A stretch of DNA of 64,000 bases from Yinghuangia sp051388915 (GTDB lineage: Bacteria; Actinomycetota; Actinomycetes; Streptomycetales; Streptomycetaceae), in contig NZ_JBPKBH010000001.1 of assembly GCF_051388915.1 (NCBI RefSeq), positions 434,001 to 498,000 on the forward strand. Direction: 5' to 3'. A program made the position numbers and the translations under genes. The notes beneath the pieces were generated by a model. That model did no database searches, was not told the DNA's origin, and saw only the letters and a program-made list of their open reading frames with translations. Positions 7,937 through 17,149 of this stretch are shown one piece after another. Every line of letters starts with the position of its first letter. Positions within the stretch are counted from its first letter, which is position 1.

Positions 7937-9025
7937 TCAGGGGGAATGGGGTGGGAGGAGGGTGGCGGCGTGGCGGCCGGCGGCGGCTGTGGCCAGGAAG
8001 TGGGCGTGGTCCTCGTCGAGGCCACGACCCATGGTGGAGAGTTTCAGGGGGGTGGTGCGCAGGACTTCGTCGAGGCCGTGGGTGGGAACGGTGACGATGC
8101 GGTGGCGGGCGCGCAAGGGGGCGATGTCGGCGGCGAGTCGGGAGGCCAGGGGCTCGTCGAGGTCGGGGAGCACGACGTCGGCGGAGGCGAGTGCGACGCG
8201 GCCGTAGGCGGTGAGGCTGTGGTGGGAGATGCCGCGGTGGCGTTCGCGGGGGTCGGCGTCGGAGACGCGGAGGGCGGCGACGGCGCGACCGCCGAGGGTG
8301 GCCGCGGCGTTGACGGCCTCGCCGGCCGCGACGCCGGAGAACCCCCAGCGGGTGTCGGTGCCGAGGTTGCCGGGGCCCTGGGTGACGACCGCGATGTCGG
8401 CGTGGAGGACGTGGCGGGCGGCCAGGAGGCCGGTGTGCACGGTGACGGCCTCCAGGTCGCCGCCCATGGTCTGTCCGGTGGTGACCGTGCCGACGATCCA
8501 GTCCGCGTCGCGCAGGGCGGAGATGGTCATGGAGAACCACGCGGGCAGCGCGCCGCCGTCGGTCATGACGTAGGCGATGCGCGCGGTGGGGCGCACGGTG
8601 CGTACGCCGGCGCAGATGGCGGGTAGGGCGGAGTGCAGGTCGGCGACGACGACCGGCATCGCGTCGAGGTCGTCGGCGTCGCGGAGGGCGGCGTGGTGCG
8701 GGGAGTCCTGTTCGTCGACGCCGAGGACGATGCTCTGGAGCGGGGTGTAGCGGGCCTTGACGAGGTGCCCGGGGCCGGGCGGCGGGTCCGTGGGGAGGCG
8801 GTCGGGAACGGCGGTGACCAGGGCGTAGCCGCCGGTGCCGAGGCCGAGGGTTTGTGCGGTGGTGTTGAGCAGGACGGTGTCGCCGACCTCGGGGCGTCCG
8901 ACGAGTTCGGGGTACGCGAGGGCCCGGAACTCCGGACCGCCGTCGAGCTGACGCACCGTCAACTCGATGGCTCCGCGCCACTCGCGCCGTACCGCCAGAA
9001 CCTCGCCCCGCCGCCACGTGATCAC
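7937..9025 (-). CDS. DUF3866 family protein
   Basis: A 362-residue protein of unknown function belonging, by recognition, to the actinobacterial DUF3866 family, which commonly sits beside pafB/pafC. The GTG start (9025) begins MITWRRGEVLAVRREW. The N-terminal 80 residues look like a small beta domain (VGDTVLLNTTAQTLGLGTGGYALV). The remainder has alternating beta/alpha segments with conserved-looking stretches (VVADLHSALPAICAGVR, AYVMTDGGALPAWFSMTI, DIAVVTQGPGNLGTDTRWGFSGV). No catalytic motif was recognised. No Shine-Dalgarno sequence is obvious, so the transcript may be leaderless. It is divergent from pafB. Confidence 0.82.
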   Translation of the reverse strand: MITWRRGEVLAVRREWRGAIELTVRQLDGGPEFRALAYPELVGRPEVGDTVLLNTTAQTLGLGTGGYALVTAVPDRLPTDPPPGPGHLVKARYTPLQSIVLGVDEQDSPHHAALRDADDLDAMPVVVADLHSALPAICAGVRTVRPTARIAYVMTDGGALPAWFSMTISALRDADWIVGTVTTGQTMGGDLEAVTVHTGLLAARHVLHADIAVVTQGPGNLGTDTRWGFSGVAAGEAVNAAATLGGRAVAALRVSDADPRERHRGISHHSLTAYGRVALASADVVLPDLDEPLASRLAADIAPLRARHRIVTVPTHGLDEVLRTTPLKLSTMGRGLDEDHAHFLATAAAGRHAATLLPPHSP

Positions 9026-9196
9026 GGTGGGTGAGGTTAACGGACCGGCGACCCCGGCGGCGAGTCCCGGCGGTCGCCGCGACCGGGCGGACGCCGCACG
9101 CGCGAACGCGGTACGGTCGGGGCGGAACGCGCCGCGCCTCCCCGAGGGAGTTGCGCGGGCGTCGGATTCGGTCAGTGAGCCAAGGGGCGGGAACGG

Positions 9197-10192
9197 ATGG
9201 CGATCCCCAAGCAGGAGCGGTTGGTGAGCCTGGTCATGTGCCTGCTCGCCGCGCGCCGGTATGTCACGAAGGAGGAGCTGCGGACCTCGATCGAGTCGTA
9301 CCGCCTGTGCACCTCCGACGAGGCGTTCGACCGGATGTTCGAGCGCGACAAGGACGATGTGCGCGAGCTCGGCTTCACGATCGAGACCGGGGCGAACGAC
9401 CCTCTGGTGGAGTCCGCCGACGGCTACCGCATCCGCCCCGAGCACAACACGCTGCCGCCCGTCGACCTGGACCCCGAGGAGGCGGCGGCGCTCGCGCTGG
9501 CGGCCGGGGCGTGGCAGCAGTCGTCGCTGTCGGGGGCCGCGACCGGCGCGCTGTACAAGCTGAAGGCGGCGGGCGTCGAGATCGACACCGCGCCGCTCAC
9601 GTCGGTCGAACCGCGGGTGGCCGCGCGGGAGTCCGCGTTCGGGCCGTTGCTGGAGGCGCTGCGCACACGGCGGCCGGTGCAGTTCTCCTACCGGGCCTCC
9701 GGGGCCGCGGAGCCGCGTGTGCGCATTGTGGAGCCGTGGGGGATGAGCTGCTGGCGCGGCCGGTGGTATCTGGTCGGGTGGGCGCGCGACCGCGAGGAGC
9801 AGCGGGTGTTCCGCCTGGAGCGCGTGCTCGACAAGCCGAAGCCGCGCATTCTGCGTGAGCAACTGCGGGCGCCCGTACCGGAGAACGTCGACATCCGCGC
9901 GCAGGTGGCGCGGTTCGCCGGCGAGGGCGGCGAGGGTTCCGCGCGGATCCGGCTGCGTTCGGGCGCGGGTTTCCCGCTGCGGGCCCGCGCGACGGCGGTG
10001 AAGCCGGTCGACGAGGCGTGGGACGAGCTGGAGTTGCCGTACGGTCACGGCCTGCACAACTGGCTCGCCGAGTTCGGCGCGGAGGTCGTGGTGGTGGACC
10101 CGCCGGAGCTGCGCGCGGCCGTCATACGGCAGTTGCGGGCGGCAGCCGGTCTGCCGGTCGCGTTCGGCGCGGGCAGCGAGGGGGCGGCATGA
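9197..10192 (+). CDS. pafB: WYL-domain transcriptional regulator PafB
   Basis: A 331-residue helix-turn-helix/WYL protein. The ATG at 9197 is preceded by AAGGGG. The N-terminal part (about 1-75) forms a winged helix (QERLVSLVMCLLAARRYVTKEELR). The central and C-terminal parts carry the WYL region (VQFSYRASGAAEPRVRIVEPWG, then RGRWYLVGWARDREEQRVFRLERV) and a C-terminal extension. In mycobacteria and relatives PafB pairs with PafC to activate the LexA-independent DNA-damage response; despite the name, pupylation itself does not need it. The gene overlaps pafC by 4 bases (ATGA), so the partners are translationally coupled. Confidence 0.93.
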   Translation: MAIPKQERLVSLVMCLLAARRYVTKEELRTSIESYRLCTSDEAFDRMFERDKDDVRELGFTIETGANDPLVESADGYRIRPEHNTLPPVDLDPEEAAALALAAGAWQQSSLSGAATGALYKLKAAGVEIDTAPLTSVEPRVAARESAFGPLLEALRTRRPVQFSYRASGAAEPRVRIVEPWGMSCWRGRWYLVGWARDREEQRVFRLERVLDKPKPRILREQLRAPVPENVDIRAQVARFAGEGGEGSARIRLRSGAGFPLRARATAVKPVDEAWDELELPYGHGLHNWLAEFGAEVVVVDPPELRAAVIRQLRAAAGLPVAFGAGSEGAA

Positions 10193-11145
10193 GCAACGCA
10201 CTGGACGACACGCGCCGACTCCTGTCCCTCGTCGCCTACTTGCGCGAGCGCCCTGGGGCGCGCCTGGAGGACGTGGCGCGCGCGTTCGGCCACGACATCG
10301 ACGCGATCGAGGCCGATCTCGGCACGCTGCACATGTGCGGCACCAGCTTCATGGCCGACGATCTCTTGGAGCCGCACGTCGACTCCGACGGCCGGGTGTG
10401 GCTCGACAACGCCGACGCCCCCGTGCGTCCGGTGCGCCTGGCCCCGCACGAGGCGCTGAGCCTCCTCGTGGCGCTCCGCGCGCTTGCCGGGCTTTCCGGG
10501 CTGCGGGACCGCGACCGCGAGGCGCTGGGCCGCGTGACGGCGAAGCTGGAGGACGCAGCCGGGGAGGCCGCGCAGGTGGCGGCGCACGTGAGCGTGGAGT
10601 TCGAGGCCGAGGAGTCGTCGTTCGCGACGATGGACCGGGCGATCGCCGAGAAGCGCGTGCTGCGGCTGAGCTACTACGTGCCGCGCCGCGACCAGGTGAC
10701 CGAGCGGGTCGTGGACCCGGTGCGGCTGCTGCTGGTGGAGGGCCGCCCGTACCTGCTGGCGTGGTGCCGCACCGCGGAGGACCGGCGGCTGTTCCGCCTG
10801 GACCGGGTGGTGGCGGCGGAGCTGCTGGACGAGGCGTCCGATCCGCCGACGGTGGCGCCGTTCGATCCGGACGAGGGCCTGGTGCAGCCGACGCCGGACG
10901 ACGTCGAGGTGGTGCTCGAACTGGGCCCGGGCGGGCGCTGGGTGCGCGAGTACTACCCGTACGACGCCCTGGAGGAACTGCCGGACGGCGGCCTGCGGTT
11001 GACCCTTCGCACGCCGGACACCTCGGTGGTGCGGCGGCTGGCGCTCCGGCTCGGCGAGCACGGACGCGTCGTCGCCCCCGCCGAGTTGGCCGACGAGGTG
11101 CACCGGACCGCGTCCGCCGCGCTTGCCGCGTACGCGGACGCCTGA
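10189..11145 (+). CDS. pafC: WYL-domain transcriptional regulator PafC
   Basis: A 318-residue partner of PafB. Its start overlaps the pafB stop (ATGA at 10189-10192). The N-terminal domain (DDTRRLLSLVAYLRERPGARLEDVARAFG) is a winged-helix variant. The WYL domain is recognisable in RVLRLSYYVPRRDQVTERVVDPVRLLLVEGRPYL and CRTAEDRRLFRLDRV, and a C-terminal domain follows (VVLELGPGGRWVREYYPYD). Known PafB and PafC form a heterodimer that responds to single-stranded DNA. The same role is inferred here from order and similarity. Confidence 0.92.
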   Translation: MSNALDDTRRLLSLVAYLRERPGARLEDVARAFGHDIDAIEADLGTLHMCGTSFMADDLLEPHVDSDGRVWLDNADAPVRPVRLAPHEALSLLVALRALAGLSGLRDRDREALGRVTAKLEDAAGEAAQVAAHVSVEFEAEESSFATMDRAIAEKRVLRLSYYVPRRDQVTERVVDPVRLLLVEGRPYLLAWCRTAEDRRLFRLDRVVAAELLDEASDPPTVAPFDPDEGLVQPTPDDVEVVLELGPGGRWVREYYPYDALEELPDGGLRLTLRTPDTSVVRRLALRLGEHGRVVAPAELADEVHRTASAALAAYADA

Positions 11146-11230
11146 CGCGGCGCGGGGCCCGCCCGCGCTGCACGTGTGTGAACCCCAGTTTGAACCCGAC
11201 GTTCCATCCCAAGGTGTGAAGGAGCGGCCG

Positions 11231-11434
11231 ATGGCCACGTTCACGGCGCGCTGCCCGGTGTGCGGACGGGTCGAGCTGACCGCCGATCAGCTGCGGCTCG
11301 TGGTGCGTCCGGGCAAGTCCTTCTACGTCTTCCGTTGCCCGGGCTGCGACGACTCGGTGCGTCGCCCGGCCGGCGAGAAGATCGTGGAGCTGCTGTCCGA
11401 CGGCGGTGTCCCGTCGATGCAGGTGGCGGGATGA
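11231..11434 (+). CDS. Small zinc-ribbon protein of unknown function
   Basis: A 67-residue protein with one apparent zinc ribbon: CPVCG near residues 8-12 and CPGCD near residues 36-40. The ATG at 11231 follows GAAGGAGCGG, a strong ribosome binding site. The spacing of the two CxxC pairs (about 24 residues) is typical of a ribbon that binds one zinc ion. It lies between pafC and tatA. Its role is unknown; RNA or protein binding is possible but not shown. Confidence 0.75.
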   Translation: MATFTARCPVCGRVELTADQLRLVVRPGKSFYVFRCPGCDDSVRRPAGEKIVELLSDGGVPSMQVAG

Positions 11435-11518
11435 CCGGCCGAATATGCCCGGGAGCCGTGCGTACGTGCCCCGGACGCATGCGCCGGTCCTGCCCCGGCG
11501 GCGGATAGGGTCGGGCGC

Positions 11519-11704
11519 ATGCTGCTGTGGGTGCTGCTCGTCCTCTCGTTCCTGCTTGTGGCCGGGGGACTGGCCGTCATCGGTCGACTGGCCTTCCGGT
11601 TGGCGGGTGACGTCCGTCACTTCGGCCGCGCGGTCGGCGACGCCACGGACCGCATCGGCCGTTCCGCGGCCGAGCTGGAGGAGGCCCGGGCGACGTTGCG
11701 TTGA
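11519..11704 (+). CDS. Small single-span membrane protein upstream of tatA
   Basis: A 61-residue ORF. Residues 1-28 form one hydrophobic segment (MLLWVLLVLSFLLVAGGLAV and following), then an amphipathic, charged helix (RIGRSAAELEEARATLR). It could be a small membrane-anchored coiled-coil protein. The position just before tatA suggests a conserved neighbour, but I do not recognise a family. Its ribosome binding site is weak, so the call is moderate. Confidence 0.6.
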   Translation: MLLWVLLVLSFLLVAGGLAVIGRLAFRLAGDVRHFGRAVGDATDRIGRSAAELEEARATLR

Positions 11705-11859
11705 CAGGTGGGGCCGACGAATAGCACGGTCGTTTCCTGAACGCTTGGCGAATTCGGGTTCCTAAAGCGCCCGACGTTCGCCACGATTGCGTTGCACGGC
11801 CGTAACACTGATCGGCGTACGATCGGACCCATCAACCCCCCGGTTATGAGGTAGCAACT

Positions 11860-12132
11860 ATGTTCGGCAGGCTTGGACCCACCGAGATCATCCTGATCCT
11901 GGTCATCGTCGTGCTTCTGTTCGGTGCCAAGAAGCTGCCGGACACCGCGCGGGCGCTCGGCCGCTCGATGCGCATCCTCAAGAGCGAGACCAAGGCCATG
12001 AAGACCGACGACGCCGAGGCGGACGCCGCCGCGAAGTCGAGTGCTCCCGAGGCCCCGCGCACCATCCAGGCCGCTCCCGGCGACGTGTCGCAGTCCCGCC
12101 CGGTGGGCGAGCCCGACGCGAACCGCCGCTGA
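11860..12132 (+). CDS. tatA: Sec-independent protein translocase subunit TatA
   Basis: A 90-residue subunit of the twin-arginine translocase, which exports folded proteins across the cytoplasmic membrane. The N-terminal transmembrane helix (PTEIILILVIVVLLFGAKKLP) ends in the invariant FGAKKLP hinge. An amphipathic helix follows (DTARALGRSMRILKSETKAM), then a variable polar tail. Glycine in place of the TatB-type sequence and the FG motif indicate TatA rather than TatB. The ATG at 11860 lies downstream of GAGG. tatC begins 32 bases after the stop, forming a two-gene tat unit; tatB is not in this window. Confidence 0.96.
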   Translation: MFGRLGPTEIILILVIVVLLFGAKKLPDTARALGRSMRILKSETKAMKTDDAEADAAAKSSAPEAPRTIQAAPGDVSQSRPVGEPDANRR

Positions 12133-12163
12133 CCCCCGAGCCCCCCGGAGTCGGCCCCTCAAG

Positions 12164-13123
12164 GTGAGCGAACGCAGAGGGCTCTGGCGCAAGCCTGCCC
12201 GCCCACCCAAGAACAACGAGGGGCGCATGCCCCTCATGGACCACCTGCGCGAACTGCGCAACAGGCTGGTCAAAGCGCTGCTGGCAATCATGCTGGTGAC
12301 GATCGTGGCGGCGTTCTACTACAAGGACGTCGCCAAATTCCTCGTGGCGCCGGTCTGCGACCTGGACAACGTCGACGGTGTCGGCAACAACCAGGAGTGC
12401 GGCGCCGGCGTGCTCGTGCAGTCGGGTGTGCTCAGCCCGTTCTCGATCATGCTGAAGGTGTCGCTCACCACCGGCCTGGTCCTGGCGGCCCCGGTCTGGC
12501 TGTACCAGCTCTGGGCGTTCCTCGCGCCGGGCCTGCACAAGCACGAGAAGCGGTACGCGATCTCGTTCGTCGCGCTCGGCGCCCCGCTGTTCGCGGCCGG
12601 CGCGTGGTTCTCGTACACGATCCTGCCGCACGCGCTCGACGCGCTGCTGGGCTTCACGATCACCGACGCGAACAACCAGATCCAACTGGACGAGTACCTC
12701 GACTTCGTCCTGCGTATGGTCATCGTGTTCGGCCTGGCGTGCGAACTGCCGCTGATCCTCATTCTGATGAACGTCGCCGGGCTGGTCACCGCACGGCAGT
12801 TGATCGGGTGGTGGCGCTGGGTCGTGATGGGCATCTTCGTCTTCGGTGCGGTGGCGACGCCGACCACCGACCCGCTGACGATGTGCCTGCTGGCCGTGCC
12901 GATCACGGTGTTGTACATCCTGGCCGTGCTGTTCGCGTGGATCAACGACAAACGTCGCGGACGCAACCGCAAGGCGACGCTCGGCGGCGACGTGGACGAC
13001 GACGAGGCGTCCGCGCTGGACCTGACGCCCTCGCGGGTCGAACCGGCCCCGCCCGTGCCGCGCAACGGCGACGGCGGCGACAACCGGGAGCAACCCGCGG
13101 TGCACGCCGACGACATAACGTGA
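12164..13123 (+). CDS. tatC: Sec-independent protein translocase subunit TatC
   Basis: A 319-residue polytopic receptor subunit that recognises twin-arginine signal peptides. The conserved N-terminal signature MPLMDHLRELRNRLVKALLA is followed by about six transmembrane segments, including LYQLWAFLAPGLHKHEKRYA and FGLACELPLILILMNVAGLV with the conserved FGLxFELP-like motif. The C-terminal tail is charged and variable (VEPAPPVPRNGDGGDN). The GTG at 12164 is chosen; an ATG at 12227, at the start of the conserved block, is an alternative. It follows tatA in the same direction. Confidence 0.95.
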   Translation: MSERRGLWRKPARPPKNNEGRMPLMDHLRELRNRLVKALLAIMLVTIVAAFYYKDVAKFLVAPVCDLDNVDGVGNNQECGAGVLVQSGVLSPFSIMLKVSLTTGLVLAAPVWLYQLWAFLAPGLHKHEKRYAISFVALGAPLFAAGAWFSYTILPHALDALLGFTITDANNQIQLDEYLDFVLRMVIVFGLACELPLILILMNVAGLVTARQLIGWWRWVVMGIFVFGAVATPTTDPLTMCLLAVPITVLYILAVLFAWINDKRRGRNRKATLGGDVDDDEASALDLTPSRVEPAPPVPRNGDGGDNREQPAVHADDIT

Positions 13124-13219
13124 CGTGACGTCACGGCGCCGTGGACCCCGAGGTGACCCGTCCGCGTTCCCCGGCCCCTGACCTGCACGGATGACGCGCC
13201 CTGCACTACTGTGCCGGGC

Positions 13220-14200
13220 GTGTCCCGTGAGATCGCACTCTTCGTCAATCCCGCCGCGGATCTGGGCCGTGCCGAGCGCGCCGCCGCTCCCGTCGCGGCC
13301 CGCCTGCGCGCCGCGGGCCGCACGGTGCGGGAGATCCGCGTGCCCGGGCCCGCCGACGCGCTGGAGCGGCTGAGGTCCGAAGTGCGGCGCGGCGTCGGTG
13401 CGGTGGTGGTGCTCGGCGGCGACGGGACGTTGTCGCTCGCGCTCCAGGCGGTCGCCGGCAGCGGCGTCCCGCTCGGCGTCGTCGCGATCGGCTCGGGCAA
13501 CGACTTCGCCCGCTCGGTGGGCCTGCCGGTCGGGGACGTCGACGCGGCGCTGTCCGTGGTCCTCGGCGGCCGCACCCGCGACCTGGACCTCGGCAAGGCC
13601 GGGGACCGCTGGTTCGGGACCGTCATCGCGTCCGGCTTCGACTCGCGGGTCAACGAGCGCGCGAACGCGATGCGCTGGCCGCGCGGCCGCATGCGCTACA
13701 ACCGCGCGGTGGTCGCGGAACTGCCGTCGCTGGGCGCGATCCCGTACGAGATCGAGTTGGACGGGAAGACGCTCCACGTCGAGGCGATGCTCGTCGCGGT
13801 CGGCAACAGCACGTCGTACGGCGGCGGCATGATGATCTGCCCCGGCGCGGACATGACCGACGGCCGGTTCCAGGTCACCGTGGTCGAGGAATGCGGGCGG
13901 CTGGAGCTGCTGCGGGTGCTGCCCCGGGCGTACAGCGGCGGGCACGTGCGGCACCCGAAGGTGACGACGTACGAGGCCTCGGTGGTGTCGCTGGCCGCGC
14001 CCCGGGTGAGCGCGTGGGCGGACGGCGAGCGCATCTCGGCGCTCCCGGTGACCGCGCGCACGGTGCCGGGCGCGCTGCGGCTGCTGGTGCCGGCGGACGG
14101 GCCCGGCGCCGCGCCGCGCGCCGTGCGCCGCGATGTGCCCCGCGGCGCGTCTCGTGACGTGCCGGGCGGCGCGCCCGGTGGCGGCCGCGCGCCGCGTTAA
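13220..14200 (+). CDS. Diacylglycerol/lipid kinase family protein
   Basis: A 326-residue kinase of the diacylglycerol kinase catalytic-domain family. It begins SREIALFVNPAADLGRAERA, the NPxxG-like N-terminus of lipid kinases, and has the nucleotide-binding glycine motif VVLGGDGTLSLALQAV near residues 62-77. VVAIGSGNDFARSVGLP is the usual GTGNDFAR-type motif. Members phosphorylate diacylglycerol, sphingoid or other lipid alcohols; the substrate cannot be told. The last 35 residues are Arg/Pro/Gly/Ala-rich. An in-frame GTG three codons upstream (13211) is an alternative start. It lies between tatC and the helicase, the usual order in streptomycetes. Confidence 0.88.
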   Translation: MSREIALFVNPAADLGRAERAAAPVAARLRAAGRTVREIRVPGPADALERLRSEVRRGVGAVVVLGGDGTLSLALQAVAGSGVPLGVVAIGSGNDFARSVGLPVGDVDAALSVVLGGRTRDLDLGKAGDRWFGTVIASGFDSRVNERANAMRWPRGRMRYNRAVVAELPSLGAIPYEIELDGKTLHVEAMLVAVGNSTSYGGGMMICPGADMTDGRFQVTVVEECGRLELLRVLPRAYSGGHVRHPKVTTYEASVVSLAAPRVSAWADGERISALPVTARTVPGALRLLVPADGPGAAPRAVRRDVPRGASRDVPGGAPGGGRAPR

Positions 14201-14325
14201 ACGTGATCACATCCGGGGACGCCGCCCGGTAACCTGCTCGATGAGATGCCTCTCGATCCTTCCCGCGGCGACCGCCGCGACCCCCGAGTCCTGAACAGCG
14301 CGCGACCGGAGAGCGGGTGGTCCGT

Positions 14326-17076
14326 ATGACCGGCCAGACCCCCGAGCCGTCGCCGGCCGAGCGCTTCGCCGCCGCCCGCGTACGCCAGGCCGAGGAGCGC
14401 ACCAGCCTCCACGCCTTCCGCGGCGACTACGAGTTCGGGCTCGACCTGTTCCAGGAGGAGGCTTGCCGCGCGCTGGAGGCCGGGCGCGGCGTCCTGGTGG
14501 CCGCGCCGACCGGCTCCGGCAAGACGGTGGTCGGCGAGTTCGCCGTGCACCTGGCGCTGGAGCGGGGCCGCAAGTGCTTCTACACGACTCCCATCAAGGC
14601 GCTGTCCAACCAGAAGTACGCGGACCTGGTCAAGCGCTACGGCGCCGACAAGGTCGGCCTGCTGACCGGCGACAACTCGGTCAACGGCGACGCACCGGTC
14701 GTCGTGATGACGACCGAGGTGCTGCGCAACATGCTGTACGCCTCCTCGCGCACCCTCGACGGCCTCGGCTATGTGGTCATGGACGAGGTGCACTACCTCT
14801 CCGACCGCTTCCGCGGCGCGGTGTGGGAGGAAGTGATCATCCACCTGCCGCCCTCGGTCACCCTGGTGTCGTTGTCCGCGACCGTGTCCAACGCCGAGGA
14901 GTTCGGCGACTGGCTCGGTACCGTGCGCGGCGACACCGAGGTCGTGGTGTCCGAGCACCGGCCGGTGCCGCTGTGGCAGCACGTGATGGCCGGGAACCGC
15001 GTCTACGACCTGTTCACGGACGAGGTCCACCAGGAGGTCAACCCGGACCTCACCCGGCTCGCGCGCGAGACGAACGAGCGCAGCGGGCGGCCGTACGACC
15101 GCTACCGCAAGTCGCGCGGACGCGACGAGCACACGCGGGCGCGCCGCGTGTGGACGCCGAGCCGGGTCGACGTGATCGAGAAGCTCGACGCGCAGGGGCT
15201 GCTGCCCGCGATCACGTTCATCTTCAGCCGGGCGGGCTGCGCGGCGGCGGTGCAGCAGTGCCTGCACGCCGGGCTGCGGCTCAACACGCAGGCGGAGCGG
15301 CAGCAGGTCAAGTCGATCGTGGAGTCGCGCACCGGGCACATCCCGGACGAAGACCTCCAGGTGCTGGGCTACTTCGAGTGGCTGGAGGCGTTGCAGCGCG
15401 GCATCGCGGCGCACCACGCGGGCATGCTGCCGACCTTCAAGGAGGTCGTCGAGGAGCTGTTCGTTCGCGGCCTGGTGAAGGCGGTGTTCGCCACCGAGAC
15501 GTTGGCGCTGGGCATCAACATGCCGGCCCGGTCGGTGGTGCTGGAGAAGCTGGTCAAGTGGAACGGCGAGACGCACGCGGACCTGACGGCGGGGGAGTAC
15601 ACACAGCTCACCGGGCGCGCGGGGCGTCGCGGGATCGACGTCGAGGGCCACGCGGTGGTGCTGTGGCACCAGGGGTTCGACCCGAAGCACCTGGCGGGGC
15701 TTGCCGGGACGCGGACGTATCCGCTGAGGTCGTCGTTCCGGCCGTCGTACAACATGGCGGTCAACCTGGTGGGGCAGGTCGGGCGGCACCGGTCGCGCGA
15801 GCTGCTGGAGACGTCGTTCGCGCAGTTCCAGGCAGACCGCTCGGTCGTCGGCATCGCCAAGCAGGTGCGGCGCAACGAGGAGGGCCTGGAGGGCTACCGC
15901 GAGGCGATGACGTGCCATCTCGGCGACTTCGAGGAGTACGGCGCGCTGCGCCGGGCCTTGAAGGACCGCGAGACGCTGCTCGCGCGCGAGGGCGCGCAGC
16001 AGCGCCGGGCGGCCGCCGCGGCTTCGCTGGAGAAGCTGCGGCCTGGCGACGTGATCGTGGTGCCGACCGGGAAGTACGCGGGCCTCGCCGTCGTCCTCGA
16101 CCCCGGGCTCGACGAAGGCCACGACGGGCCGCGGCCGTTCGTGCTGACCGCGGACCGGCAGGCGCGGCGCCTCGCGTCGATCGACTTCCCGACGCCGGTC
16201 GCCGCGGTGGAGCGCATGCGGATCCCGCGCTCGTTCAACGCCCGCAATCCGCAGTCGCGCCGGGACCTGGCCTCGGCGCTGCGCACCAAGGCCGGGCACG
16301 TCGAGCCGTCGCGTCCGCGGCGGGGGCGCTCGGCGGCGGCCGACGACCCGGAGATCACCCGGTTGCGGGCGGAGATCCGGCAGCACCCGTGCCACGGCTG
16401 CGACGACCGCGAGGATCATGCGCGGTGGGCCGAGCGCTACTACCGGCTGCTGCGTGACACCGAGCAGTTGGAGCGGCGGATGAAGGGGCGCACGCACACC
16501 ATCGCGCGCACCTTCGACCGGGTCTGCGCGATGCTGACCGACCTCGGCTACCTTTCCGGCGACACCGTGACCGAGGACGGCCGCAGGCTCGCCCGCATCT
16601 ACGCCGAACTCGACCTGCTCACCGCCGAGTGCCTGCGCGAGGGCCTGTGGAACGACCTCACGCCGGCCGAACTGGCGGCGTGCGCCTCGGCCCTCGTCTT
16701 CGAGGCGCGCATGCCGGACGACGCCCTCGCCCCGAAGCTGCCGGGCGGCGCGGCGAAGTCGGCGCTGGCCGACATGGTCCGCCTGTGGGGGCACCTGGAC
16801 GCGCTGGAGGAACGCCACCACCTCGACTTCCTCCGCGAACCGGACCTCGGGTTCGCCTGGACCGCGTACAACTGGGCCTCGGGGCGGCGGTTGGACGCGG
16901 TGCTCGGCGAGTCCGACATGCCCGCGGGGGATTTCGTCCGGTGGATGAAACAACTTGTCGACGTCCTGGGGCAGATCGCGGACGCCGCGCCGGAGGACGG
17001 GGGCGTGCGCACGACCGCCCGCAAGGCCGTGGAGGCGGTGCGCCGCGGCGTGGTCGCCTACTCGTCCGTGAACTGA
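14326..17076 (+). CDS. Ski2-like DExH-box RNA/DNA helicase (HelY type)
   Basis: A 916-residue superfamily 2 helicase resembling the Ski2/Mtr4-like HelY proteins of actinobacteria, which probably act in RNA turnover. Motifs in order: Walker A AAPTGSGKT near residue 61; motif Ia TPIKALSNQKY; the DEVH box VVMDEVHYLSDRFRG; motif III SATVSN; the C-terminal RecA domain with RGLVKAVFATETLALGINMPA and the arginine-rich motif VI LTGRAGRRGID. The C-terminal third carries a DSHCT-like helical domain (LDLLTAECLREGLWNDLTPAELAA; EARMPDD). An in-frame GTG at 14317 is an alternative start; the ATG at 14326 has better spacing from GGAGAG. Confidence 0.93.
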   Translation: MTGQTPEPSPAERFAAARVRQAEERTSLHAFRGDYEFGLDLFQEEACRALEAGRGVLVAAPTGSGKTVVGEFAVHLALERGRKCFYTTPIKALSNQKYADLVKRYGADKVGLLTGDNSVNGDAPVVVMTTEVLRNMLYASSRTLDGLGYVVMDEVHYLSDRFRGAVWEEVIIHLPPSVTLVSLSATVSNAEEFGDWLGTVRGDTEVVVSEHRPVPLWQHVMAGNRVYDLFTDEVHQEVNPDLTRLARETNERSGRPYDRYRKSRGRDEHTRARRVWTPSRVDVIEKLDAQGLLPAITFIFSRAGCAAAVQQCLHAGLRLNTQAERQQVKSIVESRTGHIPDEDLQVLGYFEWLEALQRGIAAHHAGMLPTFKEVVEELFVRGLVKAVFATETLALGINMPARSVVLEKLVKWNGETHADLTAGEYTQLTGRAGRRGIDVEGHAVVLWHQGFDPKHLAGLAGTRTYPLRSSFRPSYNMAVNLVGQVGRHRSRELLETSFAQFQADRSVVGIAKQVRRNEEGLEGYREAMTCHLGDFEEYGALRRALKDRETLLAREGAQQRRAAAAASLEKLRPGDVIVVPTGKYAGLAVVLDPGLDEGHDGPRPFVLTADRQARRLASIDFPTPVAAVERMRIPRSFNARNPQSRRDLASALRTKAGHVEPSRPRRGRSAAADDPEITRLRAEIRQHPCHGCDDREDHARWAERYYRLLRDTEQLERRMKGRTHTIARTFDRVCAMLTDLGYLSGDTVTEDGRRLARIYAELDLLTAECLREGLWNDLTPAELAACASALVFEARMPDDALAPKLPGGAAKSALADMVRLWGHLDALEERHHLDFLREPDLGFAWTAYNWASGRRLDAVLGESDMPAGDFVRWMKQLVDVLGQIADAAPEDGGVRTTARKAVEAVRRGVVAYSSVN

Positions 17077-17149
17077 CGCGCGTGCGCGCCCCGGTCGGAA
17101 CCGCGGGCGCGCACGGGTGTTCGATATGTCTTGCCTTGTCTCGTGACGT

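Noticed and set aside
7389..9017. Arg/Pro-rich minus-strand ORF of 542 residues
   Set aside because: It lies in an alternate frame of the DUF3866 gene, with the Arg/Pro/Ala composition of shadow frames.
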